A stretch of 64,000 bases of DNA from Diphasiastrum complanatum (Eukaryota; Streptophyta; Lycopodiopsida; Lycopodiales; Lycopodiaceae). Every line of letters begins with the position of its first letter. The first letter of the stretch is position 1. The DNA is taken from the NCBI GenBank assembly GCA_029204225.1, contig CM055102.1, positions 30,539,632-30,603,631 on the forward strand, read 5' to 3'. The notes beneath the pieces were generated by a model, which made no database searches, was not told the origin of the DNA, and saw only the letters and a program-made list of their open reading frames with translations. Made by a program: the position numbers and the translations under genes. This document shows, piece after piece, positions 47,330-60,050 of this stretch.

Positions 47330-47815
47330 ATGCATTACATCATAGGCATCCTCCCACACATGGTGAGCTGATGTATAATTCTTAAATTGGATTCACCCAC
47401 TTATCTACAATTCTTTGTGATTCCAGAGGTCAATAATAGCAAGAAGCATTACCTTATAGGATTCTTCCCATATATGTACATGTGGTGAGTCTATGTATCA
47501 TGCTTGAGTTTGGCTCACCCAAATCATGTTTGATTCTTTGTGATCCCACATGCTAATAATATCAATAAGCATTAGATTATGAGCATCTTCTCACACGTGG
47601 TGAGTTAGTCTTGCCACCCAAGTTCAATTTCTATGTGATCCTATGGTCTGATAATACAAAGAAGCATTATATGTACATGTGGTGAGTCTATGTATCATGC
47701 TTGAGTTTGGCTCACCCAAATCATGTTTGATTCTTTGTGATCCCACATGCTGATAATATCAATAAGCATTACATTATGAGCATCTTCTCACACATGGTGA
47801 GTTGGGCTTGCCAAA
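47330..47815. repeat. diverged tandem repeat with 197-bp higher-order copy
   Basis: Short units of about 100 bp carry AATA.(C)AA.AAGCATTA, CATCTTCTCACAC.TGGTGAG and GTGATCCCA. A block from ATGTACATGTGGTGAGTC to CAATAAGCATTA is nearly identical at 47474-47578 and 47671-47777, so a 197-bp segment was duplicated on top of the older repeat. Confidence 0.85.
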
Positions 47816-48289
47816 CCACCTTGGTCATCTCAACGTCATTCTATGTCTCCTCACATGATGTTCCACTTGAAGAATGTCTTATTGAGCAAGTGCGTACGAT
47901 TTCTGCCATACAACACATCCTTGTTTCTGATAAAAAAAAAGTCAATTTGGCCTATAACAACCTACAAAGTAATCATAAAATCAAATAAAAAGACATGCAC
48001 GTGTTTTTCTTTTCTAATATTTAAAAACATTATTCAAATTGTGCATATTTAACAATGGTTACATGGTATTGGAGTATTTTTTTCAAATACTTTGGACTCC
48101 CATTGATGAGAAATCTAGAAAAATGTCACTAAAATGGAAATGGTAGATGGCTTCAGTGATTTTGGAAATCTTTGTTGTTCATTTGCAAGATTGTGTCATT
48201 ATGCATGTGTGCCAAGTTGGATTTAAATAATAGCCTATAAATTCATGTCATGTGCTAACGTTAGCACATTAGCTAATGATACTTCTGAT
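47816..48289. other. noncoding, with an 18-bp perfect palindrome
   Basis: No gene is seen. TGTGCTAACGTTAGCACA at 48251-48268 is a perfect palindrome. Confidence 0.5.
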
Positions 48290-49309
48290 TGTTAGTTTGA
48301 GGGGCTTTGAAGGAATTTAATAAATCATTTGTACCCCTCTTATATCCCTCCAAGCTAATAGTTAGACCATTATGAGATAACAGTGGTAGGTCAAAGATAA
48401 TAATGGTAGGCGAACTCTTAGAGATAGTTAACTTGTGGAGGTTGTAAAGGAAAGCTCCTCAAGGTCTTACTTACAAGGTAAAACACAAGAGAACACATTG
48501 TGGACTAAACCACCCAACCAAAAAGAAGCAACCAATCAATCTCTAGAAGCTTCACCCCCGAGCCACGGATTAGGAAGCAAGAGTAGAGTGAGAGAACCTA
48601 GAATTGATATAAACATAGTCGATTTGGTAAAATGGCTAGTCATTACCAAAATTCCACTATCTTGTTTATTCATTCGACGTAATCTATCATGAACACAGTC
48701 CTCTCCTATGGATTAGGTATATCCTAGAATCTGAGTTATGATTCACCAATCTCATCGTTCCAAATTCCGGAGACCATACCATATCATAAGAGTACATATC
48801 AATTCTTAAAAGACACATGAGTTGTTTCTGAAAGTCCTTTCCATCTGGAAAGTTCCAGACTTTTCCAACTCTCACACAGTGTCAATAAAAGGATTGTAAT
48901 CACAAGAATACCCTCACTTTAGATATGAAACAAATTGTCATTCCAAAGTTAGGGTCCCAATCTAGAATACGTCTAGATTTTCCTCTTAAGTTCTAATCCC
49001 AAATGAATGAGGTAGTAGGGCAAGTTTCCAAGGCTCATATAGACCCCAAGCCACCCTGTGCATGCAGTTATGCAAGGCCTAAACTTCCCAATTAAGGAAT
49101 TCCATTGCTATTGATACTATACACATGCATTGATTGTCCTAAACCATGTACTAACTCCAATTAGTGTGTCTGGACCTCACAAGGGTAGTAATGACTTTAC
49201 ATGTCTCAATTGGTATGATGTGGCATAACCAATAATCTCGAGCACTGGAGTGTCATATATCCAAGTCTAGGATTATATTGAATCCTATATTTAGGATGTG
49301 GACGTAACA
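48290..49309 (-). repeat. 3' LTR of a minus-strand gypsy element, family F
   Basis: Read leftwards from 49309: TGTTACGTCCACATCC, ATAATCCTAGACTTGGATA, GGTTATGCCACATCATACC, CTTGTGAGGTCCAGACACAC and GCATGTGTATAGTATCAATAGC follow the same order as the LTR at 38055. The complement of the polypurine tract, TTCTTCTCCCC, is at 49310-49320. The left boundary is not defined. Confidence 0.7.
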
Positions 49310-49321
49310 TTCTTCTCCCCT

Positions 49322-50163
49322 TGAACTGCTCATGTCCTCAGAAGCAAAACTTAGGAAAAGTCTTTTTTATGTTTCTCTCCCATGAATCATCATCCACAGT
49401 TGGACCTTTCCATCGAATTAAGCACTCAGAGATAGAATGATTTCTCAATTGTTTATCTCTAGTTTTGAGTACTTTCTCGGGTTCCAAAGGCAAATCTTCC
49501 AAGTGGAATAGATCCTCATCAGATCCAACTGTATCACCTTCATGTAAACTTAATTTTAACCGGATCACATGAAAAACTTGGTGTGCATTAGATTTTCCTT
49601 GAAGATCTAGCTCATAAGCTAAAAAACCAATTCTTTGTACAATTTTGAACAGTCAATATCGGGTCGACAGTTTATAATGTCTTCCGGTACTAATGTCTTA
49701 GAATCTTTTGGAATCCTAAGATATACCCAGTCATCAACTTTAAAATATCTATGAGATCTCTTAAGATCGGCATAATGTTTAGCTCTATCTTGGGCCCTCC
49801 GGATACTAGCCTTAACCACTTGCAACATTTCTTGCATATCATGCAAGAAATCAGCAACCTTCTATGGATTTTGTCAGCACATTGGTAGTCGGCAAGCAAA
49901 TCTAGGACAAACTACCATAAAGCCAACTTAGGATCGAATGATGGAACTCTATTCTAGAGGTCCATAAATTCTTGGATATGAGAGTTCAAGCTCTTACTAC
50001 CCATTCTACAATTCACAAATTTTTGGTAGTAATCAACGTCATCAGCTATTACGACACTTTCAGTTTTTCTCTCATAAAAAATTCCATGTAAATTCAAGTA
50101 ACTATTCCACTTAACGAGCCAGTCCTCCACAACTTCGAGTTTCTTCTCATTCTTCTTCCCCAA
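49322..50163 (-). pseudogene. gypsy deletion derivative: gag joined to integrase C-terminus
   Basis: Read leftwards from 50163: gag segment EKKLEVVEDWLVKWNSYLNL and MGSKSLNSHIQEFMDL, matching element F at 39970-40260. Near 49880 it joins integrase C-terminal sequence RRAQDRAKHYADLKRSHRYF and VDDWVYLRIPKDSK (49700-49830). A chromodomain-like end follows, ECLIRWKGPTVDDDSWE (49390-49440). Protease, reverse transcriptase, RNase H and the integrase core are missing. Stops and shifts are present. The chromodomain would target integration to particular chromatin. As a unit this is a decayed internally deleted element. Confidence 0.82.
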
Positions 50164-50655
50164 ATAGGTTTCAGACTAAATTTTGAGGTTTAGAGAAGAC
50201 AATGATTTTATCTGGTTCAAAAGAATTTCCATCTACTGGTCTCTCATACTACCATGGTTCATGTCATTGAGTGTCATACTCAATTGTTGGCAAATCTACA
50301 TGTATGATGGTGCAATCAGATTTGGCATAGCTCAAGTCATAGTTTCTTCGGCCATATTGAATTATTTATTTCACGAAATAAATATAGTCAATTCACTAAC
50401 TTTAGTTCATTTCATAGATTTAAAAAAAAAAATTGAGAATTTTGAATTTTCAAAAAAAAAAAATTTAAAATTTTACGTAATTTGAATTTCATAAAAAAAA
50501 AAACACTACCAATATATAGACTATTGAAAGCAAAAAATTGACATATTGTTCGATTTCTAATCTTACCAATATAATGGCAGTCCGACATGCAAAGCACACA
50601 ACATTAACTGCTTTTTGTTCATTACGAAATTTTTATGTAAAAGTTTTACAGAAAT
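50164..50655. other. AT-rich noncoding stretch
   Basis: No gene is seen. Long A runs occur at 50423-50434, 50451-50463 and 50492-50503. At about 50655 it gives way to the truncated leader of element C. Confidence 0.45.
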
Positions 50656-51384
50656 TGTCAGCCTATACCTAAGTTTCACAAGCAAATCTAATCAAAAAGT
50701 TTGCAGATCTGATCAGATTTCAAGCTAGGAATTGTCTAGATTCTACCTTCTAGCTAGTTTGCAGTTTTCTTGTGATTCTGAGCTTCAAACCACATTGAAT
50801 GGGCCAGATCAGGTACTGCACAAAATTTTAGGTGCTGGCACGTGTGAAATCCGCCCATTTTTAGTTTGGTGGTTCTCTCTCATCTCAGATCCAAATTTCA
50901 AGCAAATTAGCCCACTAGAAAGCTAGAAATGTGTAGAATCTGATGCAATTTGAACACTCAGAAGTTATAAGCTTTTGAAGAGTCATAGGTAGGGCGCCTA
51001 GACCTGTGGCAAATCGTGTCATTTATTGCTTGAATGATCACAAAAATCATTCATAAGTTGACCAATCTCATATATATGTGATTTAGACAAGATTTATAGG
51101 TTCTAAACAAATTGTTTCATAAAAATAGATTGTATTTGAGCCAATTTGACATTTTTGGAATATTTCACACGTGTGAAATTCAGAGAACCATAACTTTTGC
51201 CATACTTCATCTCTTTTGGCGATTCAAATCTTGTTTTAGAGAGATTGTCAAGCTAGTGAGATCTATCTCACAGTTTTTTTTTGCTTAGTCTTACATAGGA
51301 TTTGGTTCTGTACCCTTGATTGGTTCCTATAGTGAGAAGATAAGCAATTCTTTCATCCATCTTTTTCTATTTCCATCATTCTTT
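50656..51384 (+). other. leader of copia element C, 5' end missing
   Basis: Homologous to the leader of B. It begins within the sequence that follows the primer site (CAGCCTATACCTAAG against GAGCCTACCTAAG), so the primer site and the whole 5' LTR are absent. It contains CACACGTGTG at 51166-51175 and a GGCACGTGTGAAATCC variant at about 50838. Confidence 0.7.
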
Positions 51385-54300
51385 ATGACTTCAATGAGTG
51401 TCTTTCTATTAGAAGCAAATGAAAGATTGACAACCTCTAGTTACTCAATTTGGAAGATGAGAATGGAATCTGTCTTAATACTACAAGATGTGATGGATAT
51501 TGTACTTGGCATTGAAGAAGAACCACAAAAATTCCTCAAGAAATTCCAAAGTACAAAAAGAGAGCCAGGATGGCTCTGCACTATATTAAGATGAATGTCT
51601 CAAATGACATCTTAAGAGAAATTGGTGCTTGTACTAATGCCAAAGATGCTTGGGATACTCTCAAGTCTATCTATGAGGCAAAGAATACTTCTAGACTTCT
51701 AACACTAAAAAACCAAATTTTTCAAAGTATACAGAGAAGTGATGAATGTGCTTCAGCTTATATAATGAGAGTTAAAGACCTCCATAGAGAATTGTCATGC
51801 GTAGGAGACTCCATCAACCAAAATGAACTTGTTCAAGTCATACTTAAAGGGTTAAAGGAGGAATATGACAACCTTGTTCAGAGTTATGCCATTAAGGAGG
51901 AGCTACCAAGTTTGGAAGCACTCCAAAGTGTGCTCATTTCTGAAGAATGAGTATAAACTCTTGAAAATGGAGAGACTGTCTCTCAACATTGATGGTAAAG
52001 CTCTTTTTACCAAAGACAAGCACAAGACAAGAAGTAAGAATCAACACCAATCCTCTTCAAGCAAGAACAATCTTATTTCCAAGGAGAAAGGAGATGAGGA
52101 TGAGTCCTCTCAAGCTTCCACATCCAAGAAGAAGAAGAAAAACATCAAGTGTTTCTTTTGTGGCAAGAAGGGACACTATGCCACCAATTGCTTCAAGAAG
52201 AAGAGTCAATTCAAGCAAGCCAACATTTCTAATGAAGAGAAGGAAGATGCTCATGCAAGTGGTGGAGAGGGATCTCTTATGGTTTTGAGTTTTTCGTCAT
52301 CACCTTTCGAGAAGGACGGTTCATGGTATATCAACAGTGGAGCTTCCTCACATATGTGTAGCTCCAAGCATTCTTTTTCATCCATGTCACCTTATGAAGG
52401 AGCCAAGAAGTCCATCTACACAACAAATGATCATGAGTGTGCTATTGAAGGCATAGGGACCATTCCCTTAAAGCTTTCTTCATCAAAAATTCTTTCTCTA
52501 TCTAATGTACTTTTTGTTCCCAAGTTAATAAAAAATCTTATTAGTGTTGGGCAATTGTTTGATAGTGGACTAGATGTGAATTTCAATGTTGATACATGTA
52601 CAATCAAGAAGCATGATGAGATCCTTGCATTTGGGTCTAGATATGGTGGAATCTACATGCTTGATCCCAAAGAGTATGCTAACTCTTGTGATAGTGCTTT
52701 TGCTACTCATATGTCTTTGGAGGAACTATGGCATAGAAGGTTGGGACATCCTGACTATAACTCTATGGTGTCCATGGTCAAGAAAGCCAAAGCTGTTGGC
52801 TTGCCTAATCTTATCTCCAAGAATTTCAAGCCATGTGAGGCTTGTGCCATATCTAAATCTCATAAGAAGCCTTTTTCAAAGTCATCTATCAAGACTACAC
52901 ATCCATTGGAGCTCATACACTCGGATGTGCACTTCTCATCTTCAAAGAGCAAGGGTGATGCTACTTTCTTTGTAACTTTCATTGATGATTTCACTAGATT
53001 AACTTGGGTATATCTTCTAGCTTCAAAATCTATGGTGTTTGACTTTTTCCTAAAGTTCAAAGCTCTAGTTGAGAAGCAATTTTCTTACAAAATCAAGATT
53101 CTTAGAAGTGATGGAAGTGCTGAGTACACTTCCAGTAGATTTCATGATTATTGTGAGCTTGAAGGCATTAAAACGGAGTTTTCTTGTGCATGTACACCAT
53201 CTCAAAATGGGGTGGCTAAAAGAAAGAATAGAACACTGTGTGAATGTGCCAAAACCATCAGGAATGAGACATCCTTGCCAAAAGACTTTTGGGATGAGGC
53301 TATCAATTGTTCAAACTATCTTTGCAATAGACTCCCTCATATTGCACTTGGAGGAAAGTCACCATATGAAGTACTCTATTTGAAGAAACCTAAGGTTGAA
53401 CACCTTAGAGTATTTGGATGCATACGCTTTGTCCATATTCCCTTGGAAACGAAAAAGAAGGATGATCCTTGTGCAAGCAAAGGAGTAATGGTTGGATATT
53501 CATCCAACAAGAAAGCCTATCGAATCTACATGCTCTCTACCTCTAAAGTAATTGATAGTAGAGATGTAGTTTTTCATGAAGAAGAAAAGTCCAATCTTGA
53601 AGGGGTCGAGATCAAGCAACCTCAAAATCTATCACCTATTGTTATTGAAGACAATCAACATATGGAGGAGTCAAGATTTGAAGATGGAAGTCCTCGGATT
53701 TTCACTCCTAGAAGATCCATGAGGGAGAGATCCGAGCCCAAGAGGCTCACTTATGATGACAAAGGAAAACAAGTGGATCTTGATTCCACTTATGCTTATT
53801 TTGTTTCTCATGAGGAGCCCAAAGATGTTCAAGAAGCCCTCAATACCAAGGAGTGGTATGAGGCCATGAAGATTGAATATGATGCCTTGATCACCAACCA
53901 CACATGGGAACTAGTGGATCCACCACCTAACATGCATATCATTGGATGCAAGTGGGTGTTCAAGATCAAGTACAATCATAATGGCTCCATCAACAAGTAC
54001 AAGGCAAGACTATGTGCTAAAGGCTTTGCACAAATATATGGCCTTGACTATGAAGAAACCTTTGTCCTTGTAACAAAGATGGTGACAATAAGAATCATAA
54101 TCTCTCTTGTCTTATTTTTTAAGTGGAAACTATTTCAACTTGATGTCTCCAACGCTTTTTTGAATGGCTATCTTGAGGAGGAGATATACATGGAACAGCC
54201 TCAAGGATTTATCAAGGATAAATCTAAGGTGTGTTTGCTATTTACAAGTTTTTATGGCTTAAAGAAAGCACCTAGATCATCGTATTCAAGACTCAACAAC

Positions 54301-55356
54301 TTTCTACTTTCATTAGGATTTGTGCTTAGTGACTATGATCCTTCTATGTACTTAAAGTTTGATGGTAGTAATATTGTCATTCTTCTAATCTATGTAGATG
54401 ACATTATTCTTAGTGGAAGTTGTTTGATGCTAGTTCAAGAAACCAAAGATGCATTAGGAAGATAATTTAAAATGCAAGATCTAGGAGAGATCCATTACAT
54501 TTTAGGCCTTGAGATTGATTTTCATGAAGAGTATGCTTTTATTTGTCAATCTAGATATGTCTTTTCTATGTTGAGAAAATCCAATATGCAAAATTGTAAA
54601 GGCATAGATACTCCCATGGAGCAACATGTAAAAGATCCTATTAAAGGTGATGAAAGATCCTTCAAGGACATCACACTTTATAGGAGTCTTATAGGCTCTT
54701 TAATTTGGCTTACTATCACTAGACCCGATTTGAGCTATTGTGTGCACAAATTGAGTCAATTTATGCAAGATCCTAAGATCCAACATTGGAAGATGGCCAA
54801 GAGAGTTCTAAGATATGTATCTTCTACTCAAGATTATGGTCTATTGTACAAGAATGAAGATCTAACCATTGTTGGCTATTCGGATTCCGATTTTGCAAGT
54901 GATAAAATGGATCGAAAGTCCATTAATGCATATACTATCTTTCTTGGAGGCAATCTTCTGTCTTGGCTTTCAAAGAAGCAAGATACCATATCTCTATCTT
55001 CTTGTGAGGCCGAGTACAAAGCACTCACTACAACAACTAAAGAGGTGCTTTGGATCAAGAGGTTAATCATGGAGCTAAAGTGCATCAAAGAGGATGATCT
55101 TTCCTTGATCAAATGTGACAATATATCGGCACAAGCTCTTGCAAACAATCCTATTTTTCATGCAAGAAGCAAGCATATAGAAGTGGCACACCATTTTGTA
55201 AGGGAAAAGCTCATTGGAGGTGAAATCAACTTAGAACATGTCAACACATCTTCGTGTATTGCTGATCTTCTCACAAAGCCAGTTTGCAAAAGTGCCTTCT
55301 CAAAGCATAGGTCTAATCTTGGTCTTATCTCAAGATCAATGCTTGATCCACATTAG
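51385..55356 (+). pseudogene. copia gag-pol of element C, nearly complete
   Basis: ATG 51385 (MTSMSVFLLEANERLTTSSY). Gag is split by a frameshift near 51535, and a small deletion at 51948 shifts frame again. From there one frame runs 2.5 kb: zinc knuckle CFFCGKKGHYATNC, protease WYINSGASSHM (catalytic Asp replaced by Asn at 52333-52335) and pre-integrase LWHRRLGHPDYNSM. Integrase has HSDVHFSS, RSDGSAEY and NGVAKRKN (catalytic Glu replaced by Lys at 53218-53220). Reverse transcriptase has [15 protein letters not shown] and YVDDIIL. A TAA stops it at 54463-54465, and RNase H continues in the same frame to HARSKHIEVAHHFVREK and the end at 55356. It is the best-preserved pol of the window, yet protease and integrase lack key residues. 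Confidence 0.94.
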
Positions 55357-55988
55357 ATACATTTTTAGGAGGAGTGTCAAAATATTGAAAAATCTATCTA
55401 ATGTTGTGGGTAGGGGACCTAAAAATGCCAAAGATGAATTGAGCTCTTTTGGCTTAGTAAAGACCCATCTTAGAATAAAATATTCAAGGTAGGTAGAAGT
55501 AGAAACTCGAGCTACCATAGGAAGTGCCATTTGTACTTTACATGCCACATTTAATGCATGAAAAAACTATGTGGCACAATTAGACATAGTGAGGTGGCTT
55601 GGATAAGTCTAGATAGCTTGAGAGGTGGATCCACAACTCCAATTCAACTCAAAGTAGGAGGAGAGTCCATGGATCTATATATATATGTGATGTACTCTCA
55701 TTGAGAAAATGATGAAATTTGTGTGTAATGCAAATTTGGAGACAAGCTCTTTGTGCCCTCTCTCTCTCCACGAGTTTTGTACTTGCTATTTTCTCTCTCT
55801 AGCCGAGTAGAGGCATGTATGATGCTTAGTCTTATGTATAATGACAGATCTTGCTTGTAACACAATAATATTGCTTGTATGATCAACTTTCCTATTGACA
55901 ACCAATTCTAGTCTGATCTTTATGGTGTTATTGTGCTTAGGAGATAAAAAATACATGTGTAGGGCGTCCCACACGTGTGAATTCAGCA
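55357..55988 (+). repeat. polypurine tract and 3' LTR of element C
   Basis: TTTTTAGGAGGAG precedes TGTCAAAATATTG at 55375. The LTR ends GAATTCAGCA at 55988. A TATATATATATG stretch is at 55677-55688, and CACACGTGTG is at 55970-55979, ten bases before the LTR end, as in element B. Confidence 0.88.
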
Positions 55989-56160
55989 AATGCCTTATTA
56001 AGATCAATGAATATCGATGGGAGGAAGTTATCCCACTAGGTCTCTATACCCATGATATACTCCAAGTTCCGAGTGTAAGTTGCTGCCGTGCGGACTGTTG
56101 GGTCAGGACAATTGAAATATTCATAAATTTTTTTTTGTTGAGAGCCCTTTGTGTTAAAAA
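55989..56160. other. noncoding
   Basis: Sequence between two LTRs. No gene is seen. Confidence 0.35.
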
Positions 56161-56990
<830 letters not shown>

Positions 56991-58155
56991 TAACCCAAAC
57001 TCGCCCTATTCTACAAGGATATGTGCTCAATTCACATACGTTGGATATGTACAAAGTATTTACATGAGTAGGGACCCCCCAAACATCAACAACATAAGGC
57101 ATACCATGCTTTGAAGGCTACTAACATCAGGTGTTTGAAGAATTCTGTGACAATTCAAGCTAGGAAGTTGTTTAGCATTGTTTTGCTATCTATTCTTGAA
57201 CAGGATTTTGGCGAATGAGGTAAGAACTGATTTTTGAAACCAGAATACTTCATTTGACTCTATTTCCTTTGTGCTAGATCCAAAGATACTGACATTATAG
57301 CTTCTTGAAAGGTAGAAGAACCCTCTTTCCATTGCAATTGGTTTCAATTCATTCTGATGAACCTAGTAGAAGTTATAAGCTCTTAAATAAGGGTAGGGAG
57401 AGACCCAAAACCTAAGTGGACACTTTTTGAAATGATAACATTGCATGCATGATTCATCATTCACAATTTTTGGTAATCAATCTGAGATAGAATTAGATAA
57501 GTCAAGATTATGTTGTCATAGTCACATCATTTCACACAAAGGGTTGTGTTTGAGTTGAATGTGTGTTTCTAAAGTGTTTTTCATTCATTTGAAACTCGTG
57601 GTAAAATTTGACATCAGAATTGTAAGTGCTTCATCAGAAGATAGAGGCTAGATTCAAATTCAAAGTGATTGATTTTCTGTTTAAGCAATGACTCACATAA
57701 CTGTTGCAAGTTTTTGCATAGGATTTGGTAGAATACCCAATTGGTTTTGGTCCCTATTGTCAAAGAAAAACAACACATCAAATCCATTTATTGTGTATAT
57801 CAATTCAACAAACTCGAGATCTAGACAAAATTTTGAGTCATGTAACACATTGTTTCATACAATTTGAGAGTATATGAGTCAATAGTGTTGTCTTTAAGCA
57901 TTTCACACATGCCAAAAGAAGAAAGTTCCAAAATTTGTCTATACTTCAATTCAAGTTGAGAGGTTGATCTAGTTTGTCTTATTTTGGTGGAATATTTGAG
58001 ACCTATCTCAAATGCAGTTGCAAGATTTTTCATAGGATTTGGTAGTACACCCAATTGTTTTGGTTCCTATTGTAAAAAAGGAGCAGCACAGTCAATTCCT
58101 ATAGTTAAAAGTATTCAATTACATAGTTGTCCAATTACAAAGAGTCTTTACATAC
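56991..58155 (+). other. leader of copia element K with internal duplication
   Basis: Resembles the leaders of B and C. TGCAAG.TTTTTCATAGGATTTGGTAG through GG.(T)CCTATTGT occurs at 57707-57770 and again at 58019-58076, about 312 bp apart. No primer site is recognised upstream. Confidence 0.6.
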
Positions 58156-59240
58156 ATGGCATCTGTAGGAGATTTTCTCTTTGAAACTAGTGAGAGACTA
58201 AATACCTTCAACTATTCAGTTCGGAAGGATAGAATAGAATCTTTGTTGGTTCTATATGGTGTAATGGACATAGTATTAGGAATTGAAGTTGAACCCGAAG
58301 CTTATGATGAGGCTCAGAGATTCAAGAAGAGAGCAAGGATTGCTCTTCATATCATCAAATTGAACATCTCTGATGAGATGTTGAGAGAAATAAGTTCATG
58401 TACCTCAGTCAAGCAGACTTGGGAAACCATTAAGAACAATTTTGAAGCAAAGATCACATGAAGACTACTTACTTTTAGAAATCAAATTTTTTCTAGTTTC
58501 CAAAGAGTTGATGAAAATGCTTCAAGTTAAAGATCTTCACAGAGAGATAACATACATAGGAGATACTCTAGAGATTAGTCAACTTGTTCAAGTAGTCCTT
58601 AATGGACTTAGAGAAGAGTATCAAATGTTGTGCAAACTTATGCTATCAAGGAGGAGCTAAAGATCTTCACAGAGAGATAGCATGCATAGGAGATACTATG
58701 TATGAGAGTTAAAGATCTTCACAGAGAGACAGCATGCATAGGAGATACTCTAGAGAACAGTCAACTTGTTCAAGTAGTCCTTAATGGACTTAGAGAAGAG
58801 TATGCAAATGTTGTGCAAACTTATGCTATCAAGGAGGAGCTACCATCTATGGAGGCTCTATATGATATTATTATTGCTGAAGAATGCAGGCAAAAGAACA
58901 AGCTGTCGAAGATCAACACACTTTCAAGGAAGGATGGCGGTTATGGCAAAGCTCACTTTTCCAAGGACAAGTCAAGAGGGAGGAGCAAGAACAAATTTTT
59001 TCAAGCCTTCACCAAGGACAAATCAAAGGACAAAGCAAAGGACAAAGACCAAGGAGGAGTAGAAGATGATTCAACTCATTCTTCTATCTTCAAGAAGAAG
59101 ACTCAAGAAGATCAAGCCAATTTTAGTACCATAGAAGATTCACGTGCAAGTTGTGGAGAGGCATCTCTCATGATGTCTAGCTTCTCCTCTTTATCCTTTA
59201 ATAATATATCTTGGTATATTGATAGTGGTGCATCATCACT
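58156..59240 (+). pseudogene. copia gag-protease of element K
   Basis: ATG 58156 (MASVGDFLFETSERLNTFNY) to NNFEAKIT, then frame loss. The segment encoding VKDLHRE.ACIGDTLE.SQLV is present two and a half times (58524-58640, 58656-58700, 58709-58810). From 58702 a continuous frame gives LRVKDLHRE-like sequence, AIKEELPSMEALYDII and a Lys-rich linker. The zinc knuckle expected after FKKK is missing. Then come SLMMSSFSSLSF and the protease start WYIDSGASS at 59212-59238. At 59240 it joins an opposite-strand gypsy fragment. Broken. Confidence 0.85.
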
Positions 59241-59725
59241 AGTTGGTCTCCTCGCCCTTTGGCATACATCACATTTCCTCAGGTATTCCTCTGTATCCTT
59301 ATGAATTGTTGGCCACCAGCATCTTGATTGTAGGATCTTGCGGTTAATTTCGCTAATCTGCCTTTGGTAATGATTTGTCTGGTTGGCCCCGCATTAGATA
59401 TTCGACTATGTCAGCGACCCATTCCGGTACTATGTCAACATAAAATAAGGCAGCATCGAGTAGCTCATCATCAGGTTGGGTTGCATTTTCCTTTCCCTTA
59501 AATTGTGACACATGACCTACCATGTAGTGTTGTTTTCCCTTGCGAACCACTATCCGAAAATCAAACTCCAACAACGGAAGTAACCATCTAGTGATTTTCT
59601 CTGTGTTGCAAGTTTTGTTAACAAGATAGATCAAGGGCTGATGATCCGTAAAAAAAGACAAAGTGTGTGGCCATCAGATAGTGAGAAAATTTCTTAACTG
59701 CATATATCATTGCCAGTGCTTTCTG
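59241..59725 (-). pseudogene. Ty3/gypsy RNase H / integrase zinc-finger fragment
   Basis: Read leftwards: ALAMIYAVKKFSHYLMA (59660-59720), then after a one-base shift FFTDHQPLIYLVNKTCNTEK and WLLPLLEFDFRIVVRKGKQH (RNase H). Then comes an acidic linker, and WWPTIHKDTEEYLRKCDVCQ (59245-59320), the HHCC zinc-finger of a gypsy integrase. Both ends are truncated. It is from a non-chromoviral or chromoviral gypsy pol; the fragment is too short to say. Confidence 0.88.
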
Positions 59726-59854
59726 TGGTTGAATAATTCATTTTTGTATCACTGAGCTGTTGGCTTGCAAATTGGATATTTTGCATTGATTTAAGATTTA
59801 AGATTGGGGGGAGGGAGGAAGTTTGTATGTGTTGTTTTGCATTTTGAATTTTAG

Positions 59855-60031
<177 letters not shown>

Positions 60032-60050
60032 TATTTTGATTAAGATTTAG

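Noticed and set aside
47330-47815. CRISPR-like array
   Set aside because: Repeats are long, diverged and contiguous, without uniform spacers, in eukaryotic retroelement-rich DNA.
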